In this document: positions 28,139 to 37,937 of the stretch, piece after piece
How positions within the stretch are numbered: the stretch's first letter is position 1
Layout: each line of letters opens with the position of its first letter
Origin: G963663495 sp963663495
GTDB lineage: Bacteria; Bacteroidota; Rhodothermia; Rhodothermales; Bin80
Direction of reading: 5' to 3'
Length of the DNA stretch: 64,000 nucleotides
NCBI GenBank assembly: GCA_963663495.1
Contig: OY760427.1
Location: 868,001 to 932,000 of the forward strand
Position numbers and translations under genes: made by a program
The notes under the pieces: generated by a model
The model's database searches: none
Told to the model about the DNA's origin: nothing
The model's input: only the letters and a program-made list of their open reading frames with translations

Positions 28139-29605
28139 ATGTCGGTACTGAACCTTTTCCGCATCCTCTGTCTAGCGAGTATCCTTGTCACCCAGCCAGC
28201 GCTGGCGCAAGATGTGCATGAAGAGGATTCGGCGGCAATGGAGCAAGTACATGCTGAAGAGGATGCGCACCACGGGGCAGCACTGCCCCCAATGTGGCTG
28301 ATAGCACCGTTCGCCCTTCTTCTGCTAATGATCGCGACCGGTCCGCTCTTCTACTTGCATCACTGGCATCACCACTATCCGAAGTATGCGGTGGGCCTGG
28401 GTCTGGTCGTCACGCTCTACTATATCTTCGTGCTGCACGATTCCGTATCCATGCTCCACGCGCTTACGGAATACCTGTCGTTTATTGCGCTCGTGGCATC
28501 GCTGTTCATTGCTGCAAGCGGAATTTTTCTGAAGGTAAATGCTCGCGGCACGCCGCTGGCCAATGTGGCTCTGCTATCAGTAGGTGCAATTATAGCCAAC
28601 ATCATCGCCACTACAGGGGCGGCAATGTTGTTTATCCGTCCTTACATGCGCCTGAACAAGGGGAGACTAAAACCCTACCATATCGTTTTCTTCATATTCA
28701 TCGTTGCCAATGTTGGGGGAGCATTAACGCCCATCGGTGATCCACCGCTCTTCCTGGGCTTTCTGCGTGGAGTGCCATTCTTCTGGACATTGGCCAATGT
28801 ATGGCACATTTGGATGCCAACGATGGCGATACTACTGCTCATATTCTTCTTTATTGATCGGCGCAACAAGGCTGAGAGTGCGACCGGCGTTACTGAGGGA
28901 AAGACTATTGGAATTGAGGGAAGCCGAAGCTTCCTGTTTGTTTTAGTCATCATACTCTCGGTATTTATTGATCCCAACGTTCTTACGGGCATGAAGGGTA
29001 CGCCGTTGGACCTAGTGGGCACGTACCACTTACCCTTCGGTCTGCGGGAGATAATTATGTTCACCATGTGCATCGTGGCATACCGCTACTGCAACCGGAA
29101 TGCACTGAAGAAGAACGAGTTCACGTTCGAGCCGATCCGTGAGGTAGGGTGGCTTTTTCTTGGCATCTTCGCATGCATGGTGCCAGCCCTGGCACTCATT
29201 TCTGATTTTGCAAGCACCAACCGCGAGGCGCTCACCACGGGGATGTTTTATTGGGGCACCGGAACGTTGTCCAGTATTCTGGACAACGCGCCTACGTATT
29301 TGAATTTTCTTGCCGCGGCCATGGGGAAATTCGACCTGATGGTTGGCACGCCGACGGATGTAGCCGCCTTTGCGGGCGCCGCAGACTCCATAGTGTACTT
29401 GTCAGCAATCTCGGTGGCGGCAGTATTCTTCGGAGCAATGAGCTATATCGGCAATGCGCCAAACTTCATGGTGAAGGCCATAGCCGAGTCCAACAACGTG
29501 GATGCCCCCTCCTTCGTGGGCTATATCGTTCGGTACGCCATTCCCATCCTACTGCCAGTCTACTTTGTAGTCTATGTCGTTTTCTACAGCGGCTGGGTAA
29601 TCTAG
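28139..29605 (+). CDS. nhaD: NhaD-type sodium/proton antiporter inside the nuo cluster
   Basis: 488 residues. A cleavable-looking signal (SILVTQPALAQ) is followed by an acidic/histidine-rich stretch (EEDSAAMEQVHAEEDAHHG) and about 12 membrane helices. Ion transporter superfamily signatures include NVGGALTPIGDPPLFLGFL and LSSILDNAPTYLNFLAAAMG, the two half-site loops of NhaD/ArsB-like carriers. It lies 34 bases after nuoM and before the dehydratase and nuoN, so it is probably transcribed with complex I, which would couple respiratory proton pumping to sodium export. The substrate is inferred from family. Confidence 0.85.
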   Translation: MSVLNLFRILCLASILVTQPALAQDVHEEDSAAMEQVHAEEDAHHGAALPPMWLIAPFALLLLMIATGPLFYLHHWHHHYPKYAVGLGLVVTLYYIFVLHDSVSMLHALTEYLSFIALVASLFIAASGIFLKVNARGTPLANVALLSVGAIIANIIATTGAAMLFIRPYMRLNKGRLKPYHIVFFIFIVANVGGALTPIGDPPLFLGFLRGVPFFWTLANVWHIWMPTMAILLLIFFFIDRRNKAESATGVTEGKTIGIEGSRSFLFVLVIILSVFIDPNVLTGMKGTPLDLVGTYHLPFGLREIIMFTMCIVAYRYCNRNALKKNEFTFEPIREVGWLFLGIFACMVPALALISDFASTNREALTTGMFYWGTGTLSSILDNAPTYLNFLAAAMGKFDLMVGTPTDVAAFAGAADSIVYLSAISVAAVFFGAMSYIGNAPNFMVKAIAESNNVDAPSFVGYIVRYAIPILLPVYFVVYVVFYSGWVI

Positions 29606-29617
29606 ATATCGTCTCTC

Positions 29618-29911
29618 ATGGCAACCACACCATTACATACTACCGAGGTACAAGCTGCATTGGCCGACCTGGACGGCTGGCGGTTTGAGGATGACAAAAT
29701 CAGGAAGACCTTTCAGTTCGGCAATTTTAAAGAGGCGATGTGCTTTATCATACGCCTTGGCTTTGAGGCGGAGAAAGCAGGGCACCATCCAGAGCTCTTT
29801 AATGTCTATAGCACGGTTGAGGTGGCGCTTACAACCCACGATGCAGGTAACAGAGTCTCGCACAAGGATGTGAGTATGGCAAAAGTTATCAATGCGTTCG
29901 CTTGGGTCTAG
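29618..29911 (+). CDS. phhB: Pterin-4a-carbinolamine dehydratase
   Basis: 97 residues, with the conserved AEKAGHHPELFNVYSTVEVALTTHD core holding the catalytic histidines and the GVS-like KDVSMAKVINA end. It dehydrates 4a-hydroxytetrahydropterin in aromatic amino acid hydroxylation, or is a moonlighting homologue. It follows the antiporter by 12 bases and its TAG is one base before the nuoN ATG. Confidence 0.92.
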   Translation: MATTPLHTTEVQAALADLDGWRFEDDKIRKTFQFGNFKEAMCFIIRLGFEAEKAGHHPELFNVYSTVEVALTTHDAGNRVSHKDVSMAKVINAFAWV

Positions 29912-29912
29912 T

Positions 29913-31361
29913 ATGGAGCCACTCTCAAGCGCCTACGACACGCTGCCTCAGGATCTTCTGGGCGGGCTTTCTATCGTCCTCCTATCGGTGGCTGGTGTTG
30001 TACTGATCGTCTGGGATGCATTCAAGAACAATGATCGCAGGCTTCCCTGGCTCGCCGCGCTGGCGCTGGTCCTGGCCATTGGCTGGGAGTGTACAGGGAT
30101 TGCGGCATCTCCTTCAACGGCGTTCTATAGCCTTATCCATGTTGGCGGGCTCGCATCCTTTGTAAATATTGTGGTGCTGCTCAGCGCGTTGGCCACGGTT
30201 CTCCTGTGCATCCCGTACCTCGGTGCCATAAAGCATGGATATGGCGAGGTGTACGCGTTAATCCTGTTCGCGACGGTAGGCATGATCACGCTGGCTACCG
30301 CCAATAACATGGTGACCATCTTTGTTGGCTTGGAGACAATGTCCATTGCCCTCTATGTGCTCACCGGACTAGTGCGCGAAAATGAAGGCGCGATAGAGAG
30401 CGCACTAAAGTATTTCCTCCTGGGGGCATTTGCTACCGGCTTCCTCCTTTACGGGATCGCGCTCCTGTACGGGGCTACCGGGACGATGTATCTATCGGAA
30501 ATGTCTGTTGCTCTCCAGGACGGAGGCGTTACGCTGTTAGCTTCCGCAGGAGTGGGAATGCTGCTGGTCGGCTTCTTCTTCAAAGTAAGCGTTATTCCGT
30601 TTCACATGTGGGCACCGGATGTTTACCAGGGGGCTCCTACGCCGCTGGCGGGGTACATGTCCACGGCTTCCAAGGCTGCGGCTTTCGCAGCCCTCATCCT
30701 AGTACTGTACCACGGGTTGGGTAACCAATCCGACTGGCAGCAGGTGATGGCCATCGTGGCGATGGCGACCATGGTTGGAGGTAACCTGGTAGCCTTGGTT
30801 CAGACCAATGTAAAGCGGATGCTGGCCTATTCCTCCATCGCACACGCGGGGTACATTCTGGTTGCCCTAGCGGCTGGAACAAGCGAGGGTTATGCTGGGG
30901 CTGCCTATTACCTGTTGGTATATGCACTCATGAATATTGGGGCCTTTGGTGTGATTTCCTTCATGGAGTGGGATGGGAAAGAGGGGAGTGTGCAGACACT
31001 TGACACGCTTTCAGGGATCGGTATGAAGATGCCCATCCTTGGGGTTGTGATGGCCGTGTTCATGTTCAGCCTCACGGGCTTTCCGCCGTTTGGCGGGTTT
31101 TGGGGGAAGGTGGCGGTGTTCGGTCCGGCGATTGATGCGGGATTGACATGGCTCGTGATCATAGGTGTGCTTTCAAGTGTACTGTCCGGGTATTATTATC
31201 TACGCGTACTGTATGTCTTTTGGATGCGTGAGCCGATTCAAGAGCGTACGTTCCGGCAACCGCAAGGTGCGACAGCGGTGCTGGTCTTTTGTGCCATCGG
31301 ACTGCTCGTAGTCGGATTTATCCCGTATGTCCGCGATTTAACGTTGGGCTTCTTCCTCTGA
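29913..31361 (+). CDS. nuoN: NADH-quinone oxidoreductase subunit N
   Basis: 482 residues. VGLETMSIALYVLTGL carries the TM5 glutamate, FKVSVIPFHMWAPDVYQGAP the TM7 lysine and the characteristic YQGAPTP, and NVKRMLAYSSIAHAGYILVAL follows. The ATG at 29913 is chosen over 29892, which would overlap the dehydratase stop. Third antiporter-like subunit, separated from nuoM by two non-nuo genes. Confidence 0.95.
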   Translation: MEPLSSAYDTLPQDLLGGLSIVLLSVAGVVLIVWDAFKNNDRRLPWLAALALVLAIGWECTGIAASPSTAFYSLIHVGGLASFVNIVVLLSALATVLLCIPYLGAIKHGYGEVYALILFATVGMITLATANNMVTIFVGLETMSIALYVLTGLVRENEGAIESALKYFLLGAFATGFLLYGIALLYGATGTMYLSEMSVALQDGGVTLLASAGVGMLLVGFFFKVSVIPFHMWAPDVYQGAPTPLAGYMSTASKAAAFAALILVLYHGLGNQSDWQQVMAIVAMATMVGGNLVALVQTNVKRMLAYSSIAHAGYILVALAAGTSEGYAGAAYYLLVYALMNIGAFGVISFMEWDGKEGSVQTLDTLSGIGMKMPILGVVMAVFMFSLTGFPPFGGFWGKVAVFGPAIDAGLTWLVIIGVLSSVLSGYYYLRVLYVFWMREPIQERTFRQPQGATAVLVFCAIGLLVVGFIPYVRDLTLGFFL

Positions 31362-31365
31362 AAGA

Positions 31366-31899
31366 ATGATTGGTCTTATTCGGCAGTACATACCGCATGC
31401 TCCCAAGCTGGGCTTGTTTGTGACCCCGAGCATCCCTCCCAAGAAGCTCCATAATGCAATTGACGATTACGCGTCGCACATGGATCCATCGGAGGTGTTG
31501 GCCCTTTTTGATGCCACGCTGATCGGTAGTGCGCGAGACGGGATGGTGTTGGCAGCGGATAGGGTAGTGTTTCAAAACCACAACCTTGAAGCGCCGCAGG
31601 AAATCCGCTATTCGGAGATTGTAGAGGTGGGTACCCGCCGCGGTCCTTTCAGAGGCACCCGACTTGTGCTGCACGTGAACCGAGGACATGCTACGTTTGA
31701 AACCGAGCTGAACGTTTCGGCGAAGCCAGAGGTGGCACGATATCTCAGGAAATTCTTTGAGGAGTCCATGCTCCGCCCTGATACAGGGGATGCGATGACG
31801 GACTGGGTTCGTGTCACAGACGCGCTGGAGGCTCTGCACCAAGAGGGATCACTCTCTGATCCCGACCTTCGGCGTTTGTTAGGGGATTTATATACCTGA
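31366..31899 (+). CDS. Conserved hypothetical protein with a PH-like core and short C-terminal helix pair
   Basis: 177 residues. The middle (residues 55-125) alternates strands in the manner of bacterial PH/GRAM-like folds (GMVLAADRVVFQNHN, IRYSEIVEVGTRRG). The C-terminus (ALEALHQEGSLSDPDLRRLLGDL) resembles a SHOCT-type helix pair. It follows nuoN by four bases, so it is likely the last gene of the cluster. No function is known to me. Confidence 0.7.
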   Translation: MIGLIRQYIPHAPKLGLFVTPSIPPKKLHNAIDDYASHMDPSEVLALFDATLIGSARDGMVLAADRVVFQNHNLEAPQEIRYSEIVEVGTRRGPFRGTRLVLHVNRGHATFETELNVSAKPEVARYLRKFFEESMLRPDTGDAMTDWVRVTDALEALHQEGSLSDPDLRRLLGDLYT

Positions 31900-31944
31900 G
31901 TACCCCAGACTATGAACCTTTGGCTTGATGGAGGGCATGGGCAC

Positions 31945-31973
31945 AATGGGACGGAACGCCATTCCATCCCATT
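31945..31973. terminator. Hairpin after the nuo cluster
   Basis: A 12-bp stem with one mismatch (AATGGGACGGAA pairing TTCCATCCCATT) and a five-base loop lies 45 bases after the last gene of the cluster. No T run follows, and it could instead be the left-end hairpin of the decayed tnpB element beside it. Confidence 0.4.
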
Positions 31974-32003
31974 GCTTACCACAACTTCATCCACATTGAT
32001 GCC

Positions 32004-33259
32004 ATGCCCGTAAAGGGTTGTAACAATTCTGGCCGCGTTTGTTCTGTCTATAGAACAATTGAATACCGGCTGCTTCCGGGGAGCAAGAGCAAGGGAAAGA
32101 AAATAGCCGGGATTGCTGGTGCTTGCAGGTTCGTGTGGAACGCCATACTGGCGCAGTGCATCCAGGAATACAAACAGGCAAAGGAGTCGGGCGAGCAGCC
32201 TCCATCCGTGAAGTACTTCTTCCCTCCTGGAAAACGATTTTAAGAACTACGAGATCGCACCGAGTGGCTACCGAAGTACTCGTTCAGCGTGGTGTGCACC
32301 ACGCTGAAGTACCAAGCCCACGCATGGAAGGCTTGCTTCAATCAAGGTAGGGGTCGAAGTTCAAAGCCAAATACCGCAGTACCCCATCTTTTACGATTCC
32401 TGAAGCGGTCAAGATCAAGGATGGACGGTTGTTCATCCCTAAGCTTGGATACCTGAAGATCCGACGTAAAGGAGGCAACCCGTATCCAGATGGGGTTCCT
32501 GTAAAAGCCGTGATTCTGCAACGGGTGGGTAAATGGTATGCCTGCATATTCTACAAGATTGAAGCACCTGAGATAGAAGACAACGGCGTTGCCACAGGGA
32601 TAGACCGTAACTGCGGACAGGTTGCCGCCGTCTCCACCGATGGCAAGCGCGAGATCATACGGCAACCGGACGGTAAGGGTAAGACGGCAAGACTGCCCCG
32701 GTATCAACGGAAATCAGCCCGACAGCAGAAAGGATCCAACCGCAGATAACGCACTAAGAAGCGACTCTGGAAAGCTCACCGAGCGATTGCGATGACCCGC
32801 AGGAATACCAATCACCAAGCAAGCCGGAGGATCGCGAACCGCTCTTCTACGGTTGTGCTGGAAGATCTTAATGTCGTGGCGATGACTTCATCCGCCAAAG
32901 GGATTGTTGACAATCCAGGCAAGAACGCCGCCCAGAAGGCAGGGCTGAACCGTAGCATTAATGCCACCGGATGGGGGCAGTTAGACGGGATGCTGCAGTA
33001 CAAATGCCGGGAAGTGCTCAAGATCCCAGCCCCTTACACGAGTCTGGACTGCAACAAGTGCGGTCGCCGGGACAAAGCGAATAGATTGACCCAAAGTACA
33101 TTCAAGTGTATCTCATGTGGACACACCGACAATGCGGACCTTAACGCTGCCGCAACCATATTGGCCTCCGGGATTGGGGCAATTGCACGGCGAGGGGCGT
33201 TCGGGTTACCGACCCCATTGATCTGTGAAATTGATACGCGAGGGTACTCACGTACATAA
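32004..33259 (+). pseudogene. tnpB, second copy, frameshifted and interrupted by a stop
   Basis: A diverged relative of the TnpB at 5598. The first part (GACRFVWNAILAQ) ends at a stop at 32243; frameshifts follow around 32330-32400. The middle carries GIDRNCGQVAAVSTDGK and ends at a TAA near 32749. The last part (32792-33259) has VVLEDLNVVAM, CNKCGRR, CISCGH and NADLNAAATIL. Its tail GYSRT and stop lie five bases before a right end ACATAATTCCC (33264), as reconstructed for the first copy. No MITE-type left end is found. Confidence 0.9.
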
Positions 33260-33355
33260 TTCCCTTTTTTAGACGTTACCAGAAGCTGACAATTTTCAAA
33301 ACATATGAACGCTGTTGCGGTTGAACGGCGAGACAATTATCCAGGACACAAACCA

Positions 33356-33967
33356 ATGGCCTTCACTTTACCCGACCTACCCTACGCGCACGATGCGCTC
33401 GTACCTCACATTGATGAAAGAACCATGCGCATTCATCATGGCAAGCACCACCAGGGGTACACCAATAATCTCAATGCCGCCGTAGCATCTACCCCCGCAC
33501 TTCAAGGACTTTCGGTAGAAGAGATTCTTGGCGGCATCAACGATGTACCACAAGCGGTCCGCGGCGCGATCCGCAATAATGGAGGCGGCTACGCCAACCA
33601 CAACCTGTTTTGGCAGATTATGTCGCCGTTCGGCGGTGGAGAGCCATCGGGTGCGCTTGCGGCGGCCATCGCGAGTACCTTCGGATCGGTGGACGACTTT
33701 CGGTTAGCGTTCGCAAAGGCAGCGGCAACACGTTTTGGAAGTGGCTGGGCTTGGCTTGTTGTTGAAGGCAGCGGAGGCTTGGGCGTGTATTCTACAGCCA
33801 ACCAGGTTAGCCCCTTGATGACAGGTGATACTCCGATTCTGGGGCTGGATGTGTGGGAACATGCATACTACCTCAACTACCAGAATCGTCGGCCCGACTA
33901 TATCGCCGCTTTCTGGCAGGTAGTGAATTGGGCTCGTGTGGCAGAATTGTACGCTGCTGCGGTCTGA
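33356..33967 (+). CDS. sodA: Superoxide dismutase, Mn/Fe type
   Basis: 203 residues. Metal ligands are visible as H in HIDERTMRIHHGKHH (near 27), H in GGYANHNLFW, and D/H in LDVWEHAYYLNY near the C-terminus. STANQVSPLM carries the glutamine at the place typical of the Mn form; metal choice is inferred. The ATG of MAFTLPDLPY is used; the frame is open for 17 codons upstream but without family support. No Shine-Dalgarno. Confidence 0.94.
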   Translation: MAFTLPDLPYAHDALVPHIDERTMRIHHGKHHQGYTNNLNAAVASTPALQGLSVEEILGGINDVPQAVRGAIRNNGGGYANHNLFWQIMSPFGGGEPSGALAAAIASTFGSVDDFRLAFAKAAATRFGSGWAWLVVEGSGGLGVYSTANQVSPLMTGDTPILGLDVWEHAYYLNYQNRRPDYIAAFWQVVNWARVAELYAAAV

Positions 33968-34592
33968 ATTGAAGCTCCCGCCGGGGTACAGCTTCCGGTG
34001 GTTATCAGGCCAAGGTGACCCAGCGCGCTTGCCTGCCATTGAAAGGCAGCAGGCGTTGGCAATTGGGCATGGTCAGCGCAAGAATCAGTTTGTCATAGGC
34101 AGGCTGGTGGCGCGTGCACTGTTGTCTGACCTGATGAACGTTAAGCCCGATGCAGTTCCGCTTACCATAGCGCCGGACGGTGGGCTTGATGTGGGCCGCG
34201 CTCCGTATTGCGTCAGCATAGCACATACTGGCGCCATAGCGGTGGCTGCCGCAGGCCCGGGCCCAGTGGGCATAGATATTGAGCAGGTACGCGAAAGGAG
34301 GGAAGGTCTGCTTGAGAGAATACTCAGTGCAGAGGAGCAGGTCATGGTCGGGAACCTGCCATTGGATGCTTCGCGGAGGGTCCTGATTAGCTGGACAGCC
34401 AAGGAGGCTGCCTTGAAGGCATTCAGGACTGGATTGCGCCGTTCAATGAAGGATCTGACCCTGGAGATTGCCCCAGCGGTACAAACGGGTCTCTGCTCAG
34501 GACTGAACCGCCGTTCGCTCCGCTTATCATTTGCTGAGCGTGCAAATCACATCATTGCGGCGGCCATGGACTTCAGTTCGCAAGATCCTTGA
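33936..34592 (+). CDS. 4'-phosphopantetheinyl transferase (Sfp type)
   Basis: Transfers the phosphopantetheine arm from CoA to carrier proteins. The two family motifs are present: VGIDIEQVRER (Mg-binding D and E) and WTAKEAALKAF. The frame opens at a GTG (33936) inside sod; a TTG at 33969, two bases after the sod stop, is equally possible and gives about 207 residues. Tail-to-tail with the next gene, overlapping it by 20 bases. Confidence 0.88.
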   Translation: MWQNCTLLRSELKLPPGYSFRWLSGQGDPARLPAIERQQALAIGHGQRKNQFVIGRLVARALLSDLMNVKPDAVPLTIAPDGGLDVGRAPYCVSIAHTGAIAVAAAGPGPVGIDIEQVRERREGLLERILSAEEQVMVGNLPLDASRRVLISWTAKEAALKAFRTGLRRSMKDLTLEIAPAVQTGLCSGLNRRSLRLSFAERANHIIAAAMDFSSQDP

Positions 34593-35847
34593 TGGTGACC
34601 AATCCTATCCGGTTGGAACTGCTCTGATGAATTAGCAGCTTGCTTTCCCTAGTTACCCACACATGCCGGATTATCCCTACGCCTGACGGTATCTCCCAGC
34701 TCTGAAATGTTTCGGTTTCAGGGTCGAATCGCACGAGCGCGTCGGGCCGCATGCCGGATTCGTTGTACCAGATCTTGTCATTAATGACGGCTATTGAGTA
34801 CGGATGTGATCGGGGCCCGCTTGGCGAATCCCATTGTGTAACTTCGCCCGTGGACGGGTTAAGCCGGCCGATGCGCCCGAGACTGGAATTGACAAACCAC
34901 ACGGACCCGTCACTCGCCAGATCAAGACGCCGGATGCGCGTACGTTCATCCGGCACTTCGTAGTACTCCACGTTCATCGTCTCAGGATGGACCTTGCCGA
35001 GCTTGTTAGTGCCGTTGTAGGCTACCCAAACCATCCCGTCATCGGCAACCTTTATTCCGTACGGCCGTGGCTCGGTGGGCACCTCCAAAAGGTCTCCGCT
35101 GAGCGTGTCCAGACGGCCGAGCATGCCGGCGCGCTGTGATGTAAAATATAGGTGGCCGTTAGGATGAAACGCAGCAGTGTGCGGATCGCCCGCTTGAGTC
35201 TTGAATTCCTTTACTGCGCCGGAGGCCGGGTCCAATCGCCCAATAGTGCCGTTGCTGTTTCCCGTGTACCAGATGCTCCCATCAGGGGAAGGAATAATGC
35301 TGTGGGGACGGGCGGAAGGCGGGAGAGGGTACTCCTTCATTTCGCCTGTTGCCGGATCCAGTCGCCCCGCAAGGCTGGCCCACATTCCGGTCCACCATAT
35401 AGCGCCATCAGCAGATTCTATCGGATCGCGGGAGCGTTGGCCGAGCGTGGGGACCATCCATTCCCGGATATCAACTTCTACCGGCCCGGGCACGAGTGTA
35501 GGGCGGCGGGATTCGTCCTGAGGAAAATGGCGGGCCAAGTATTCGGCAATGGCCACCGTCTCGGATTCAGGCAGTCGAACCATGGAGTCCATGACTTCAC
35601 GCCACCGTTCCGGCGTGTCGTAACCAGCAGATCTGGTGATACTGCGTGCGGGATGACACGATGTACAGGCAGCGACCATAAGGTCTTTTTCCGGTCCCTC
35701 AGGCAGATCGGATGCGCCCCCGCGGGGCTGTGCATGCAGACAGGGGGCCGCGAACGTTCCTGTCAGGATAAGGGATGTAAGGATCCTCCAAGGGTTCTTT
35801 ATGACCCCTCGGCAGCTGCATTCAATGTTTCGATACATAGACTTCAT
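34573..35847 (-). CDS. Secreted cytochrome c domain fused to a streptogramin-lyase-like propeller
   Basis: 424 residues from the ATG at 35847 (35838 also possible). A signal peptide ends near FAAPCLHAQ. Residues 50-115 form a c-type cytochrome with one CTSCH haem site. The rest is a Vgb-type beta-propeller with repeated DGSIWYTGNSNGTIGRLDP-like blades. Known families with this layout are called virginiamycin B lyases, but most are not resistance enzymes. The start overlaps the end of the kelch gene, suggesting a coupled pair. A periplasmic redox or sensor role is inferred. Confidence 0.85.
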   Translation of the reverse strand: MKSMYRNIECSCRGVIKNPWRILTSLILTGTFAAPCLHAQPRGGASDLPEGPEKDLMVAACTSCHPARSITRSAGYDTPERWREVMDSMVRLPESETVAIAEYLARHFPQDESRRPTLVPGPVEVDIREWMVPTLGQRSRDPIESADGAIWWTGMWASLAGRLDPATGEMKEYPLPPSARPHSIIPSPDGSIWYTGNSNGTIGRLDPASGAVKEFKTQAGDPHTAAFHPNGHLYFTSQRAGMLGRLDTLSGDLLEVPTEPRPYGIKVADDGMVWVAYNGTNKLGKVHPETMNVEYYEVPDERTRIRRLDLASDGSVWFVNSSLGRIGRLNPSTGEVTQWDSPSGPRSHPYSIAVINDKIWYNESGMRPDALVRFDPETETFQSWEIPSGVGIIRHVWVTRESKLLIHQSSSNRIGLVTIKDLAN

Positions 35848-36829
35848 GTGAACTGATTTCCGTAGCACCAATAGTGCGAGATCCGGCAGGTACGAATATT
35901 CTGCTGCCATGCACCACGGCCTGAATCCCGTGGCGCCCAACGGTGAGCGGCGCCATGGAAGACCAGGTGCCTGTGTCGGGGTCCAGTGCTTCCACCTCGT
36001 TGTGTGCCGGCGGATTCGGTCCGCCATTAAGATCGCGCGCGCTCTCGCCCCCCAGGATCACGAGTTTGTCGTTCAGAACTACAGTTGCTGCCCCGGCTCG
36101 TTGCGTAGGGATGTTACTTGACACGGGGAGCGTGGACCATGTGTCAGATGTAAAGTCGTAGACATCTACCTCGCCTACTGTAAGTTGGAGCGTTTCGCCG
36201 GTGGCAAAGGAGCTTCTGCGGCCGCCGGCGGCATACAGTTTGCCCCCCAGCACGGCTGCCTGAAAATGGTCACGCGCATGGGGAGCGTCAGCCAGTTGGG
36301 TCCACGTTTGGGTAGCCGGGTCGTACGAATCCAACCATGGGACGTGCCCGTCCGTATGGCCGTTGACGATCCCTGCTACGATGTAGAAGAGATTGTCGTG
36401 GAACACCACGCCGGCTGCACCGCGGCGCCGGGAAGCGGGTATCTCGGGGCCGAGAGTCCATTCGTCGGTTTCCGGATCGTAGATGTACATGTTTCCGACG
36501 GGTGTTTCGTCCGGGAAACCGCCGGTAAAGCCTCCCATTATGTAGACCTTCCCCGCGTGCGTTACCGCCTGAAAGTGATGCAGCTCAATGGGCGCAGCAG
36601 CAAGCGACTGCCACGTTCCTGTGTGCAGATCATAACGCTGTACGGGCCGCTCTCCACGCCCTCCTACCAGGAAGAACTGATCCCCTACTGCCACGTAGCC
36701 ATGTTCGTAGCGGCCCATCAGGTCGTCGTCCGGTGGTAATAACTCCCACGTATCCTGTCCGAAGGCTTGTCCGCGCATGGTGATGAGTTCGGCAAGAGCC
36801 CATACCATCAACAAACGCGAGCGATTCAT
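35822..36829 (-). CDS. Secreted kelch-repeat propeller protein
   Basis: 335 residues from the ATG at 36829. A signal peptide ends near GQAFGQ. It then has six kelch blades with the double glycine motif (YIMGGFTGGF, LYAAGGRRSS, LVILGGESARD) and conserved Y/W. Same strand as its neighbours, overlapping the next gene's start by 16-25 bases. Function unknown; probably extracytoplasmic. Confidence 0.87.
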   Translation of the reverse strand: MNRSRLLMVWALAELITMRGQAFGQDTWELLPPDDDLMGRYEHGYVAVGDQFFLVGGRGERPVQRYDLHTGTWQSLAAAPIELHHFQAVTHAGKVYIMGGFTGGFPDETPVGNMYIYDPETDEWTLGPEIPASRRRGAAGVVFHDNLFYIVAGIVNGHTDGHVPWLDSYDPATQTWTQLADAPHARDHFQAAVLGGKLYAAGGRRSSFATGETLQLTVGEVDVYDFTSDTWSTLPVSSNIPTQRAGAATVVLNDKLVILGGESARDLNGGPNPPAHNEVEALDPDTGTWSSMAPLTVGRHGIQAVVHGSRIFVPAGSRTIGATEISSHEVYVSKH

Positions 36830-36891
36830 CGTGCCAACCGAGTTATTCTTCATTCCAAGTGCTCGCCTCTGAGGCGGGGTTTAGTGGGGGT

Positions 36892-37791
36892 TTAGTGTTG
36901 GTGAAAACCGCGAGAGACAAAGTCAAGCACTACCGGCAGGCTGTCCCTCCAGTATGTCCAGGTGTGGCCGCCATCGCGGATACGAAACTCGTGGGGAATT
37001 TCCCGCTGGCGCAGGGCAATAAATGCCAACGCGTTGCCTTCGTACAAAAAGTCATCGTCGCCGCAGTCAATGAACCAGCGAACAGACCGCAGTTCGTCCT
37101 CGGCCAGCGAATTGATCAGTGCGACAGCGTTATGCCTTGCGATATAGGCGTCAATCTCCTCATCTGATGCGCCAGATATATCGTCCCCAAAGCGCTGGGC
37201 CATTGATTTGAACTGGTCCCTATCGGCCGGGCCGACATAGGCGCTTAGAGGTGCCGATGCAGAAAACAGGTCTGGGCGATGAAGCGCATACATAAAGGAT
37301 CCGCCTCCACCCATTGAAAGCCCGGCTACGGCGCGGTAACGTTTCTCCTTCTTTATCCGAAACTCGTCTTCGACGTGTGGCATGAATTCATCGAAGAAGA
37401 AGTCCTCGTACCTCCAGGTGTCGGATACATTGTTGAAGTATCCCAAGCGGCCTTCGCTTGCGTCCGGCATCACGATGACCATTGGGGTTGCTTTGCCGGC
37501 TTTGATGGCTTTATCGGTAATGTGAAGAACCTCTCCGAACTGGACCCATCCCGTTTGGTCGTCACCGGCGCCATGCAGCAGATACAGAACCGGGTAATAG
37601 CGTTCGGAGGTTTCGTAATCGGGAGGAAGGTAGACGGCAAACTTACGCTCTGATTCAAGAATGTCGCTCATCATAGAAAGGTTATCATGCACGGTACCGG
37701 TCTGGCCTGAAACCCATGCAGGAGCAAGTACTGCAACAAGCACCGGACCCAATAAGGACATGTGAAACCGTGACTTTGGAGATAGTCGCAT
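36892..37791 (-). CDS. Secreted esterase of the esterase D / feruloyl esterase family
   Basis: 299 residues. A signal peptide is present (LLGPVLVAVLAPAWVSG). It is an alpha/beta hydrolase with YLLHGAGDDQTGW near residue 70, nucleophile serine in GLSMGGGGSF, acid in FIDCGDDDFLYEGN, and histidine in IRDGGHTWTYW near the end. The ATG at 37791 is chosen because it starts the signal peptide. First gene of a minus-strand group with the kelch and Vgb genes (63-base gap). Confidence 0.9.
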   Translation of the reverse strand: MRLSPKSRFHMSLLGPVLVAVLAPAWVSGQTGTVHDNLSMMSDILESERKFAVYLPPDYETSERYYPVLYLLHGAGDDQTGWVQFGEVLHITDKAIKAGKATPMVIVMPDASEGRLGYFNNVSDTWRYEDFFFDEFMPHVEDEFRIKKEKRYRAVAGLSMGGGGSFMYALHRPDLFSASAPLSAYVGPADRDQFKSMAQRFGDDISGASDEEIDAYIARHNAVALINSLAEDELRSVRWFIDCGDDDFLYEGNALAFIALRQREIPHEFRIRDGGHTWTYWRDSLPVVLDFVSRGFHQH

Positions 37792-37937
37792 AGCTGGAAT
37801 AGTGATTATTTTTTCGAAAGATGGCAGTGACCGGATAATGTAGGGTAAGGTCCTGTAAATTGTGCGAAGTGGTGCAAGCTGTAGCATTCTGAGCGTTGAC
37901 GTTTACCTTCTTCTGTTAATGACTGTAGCGTAAAGAC

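Noticed and set aside
31945..31973. IS605-type left-end hairpin for the second tnpB
   Set aside because: It could serve so, but the other tnpB copies have MITE-type ends instead, so it is listed only as a possible terminator.
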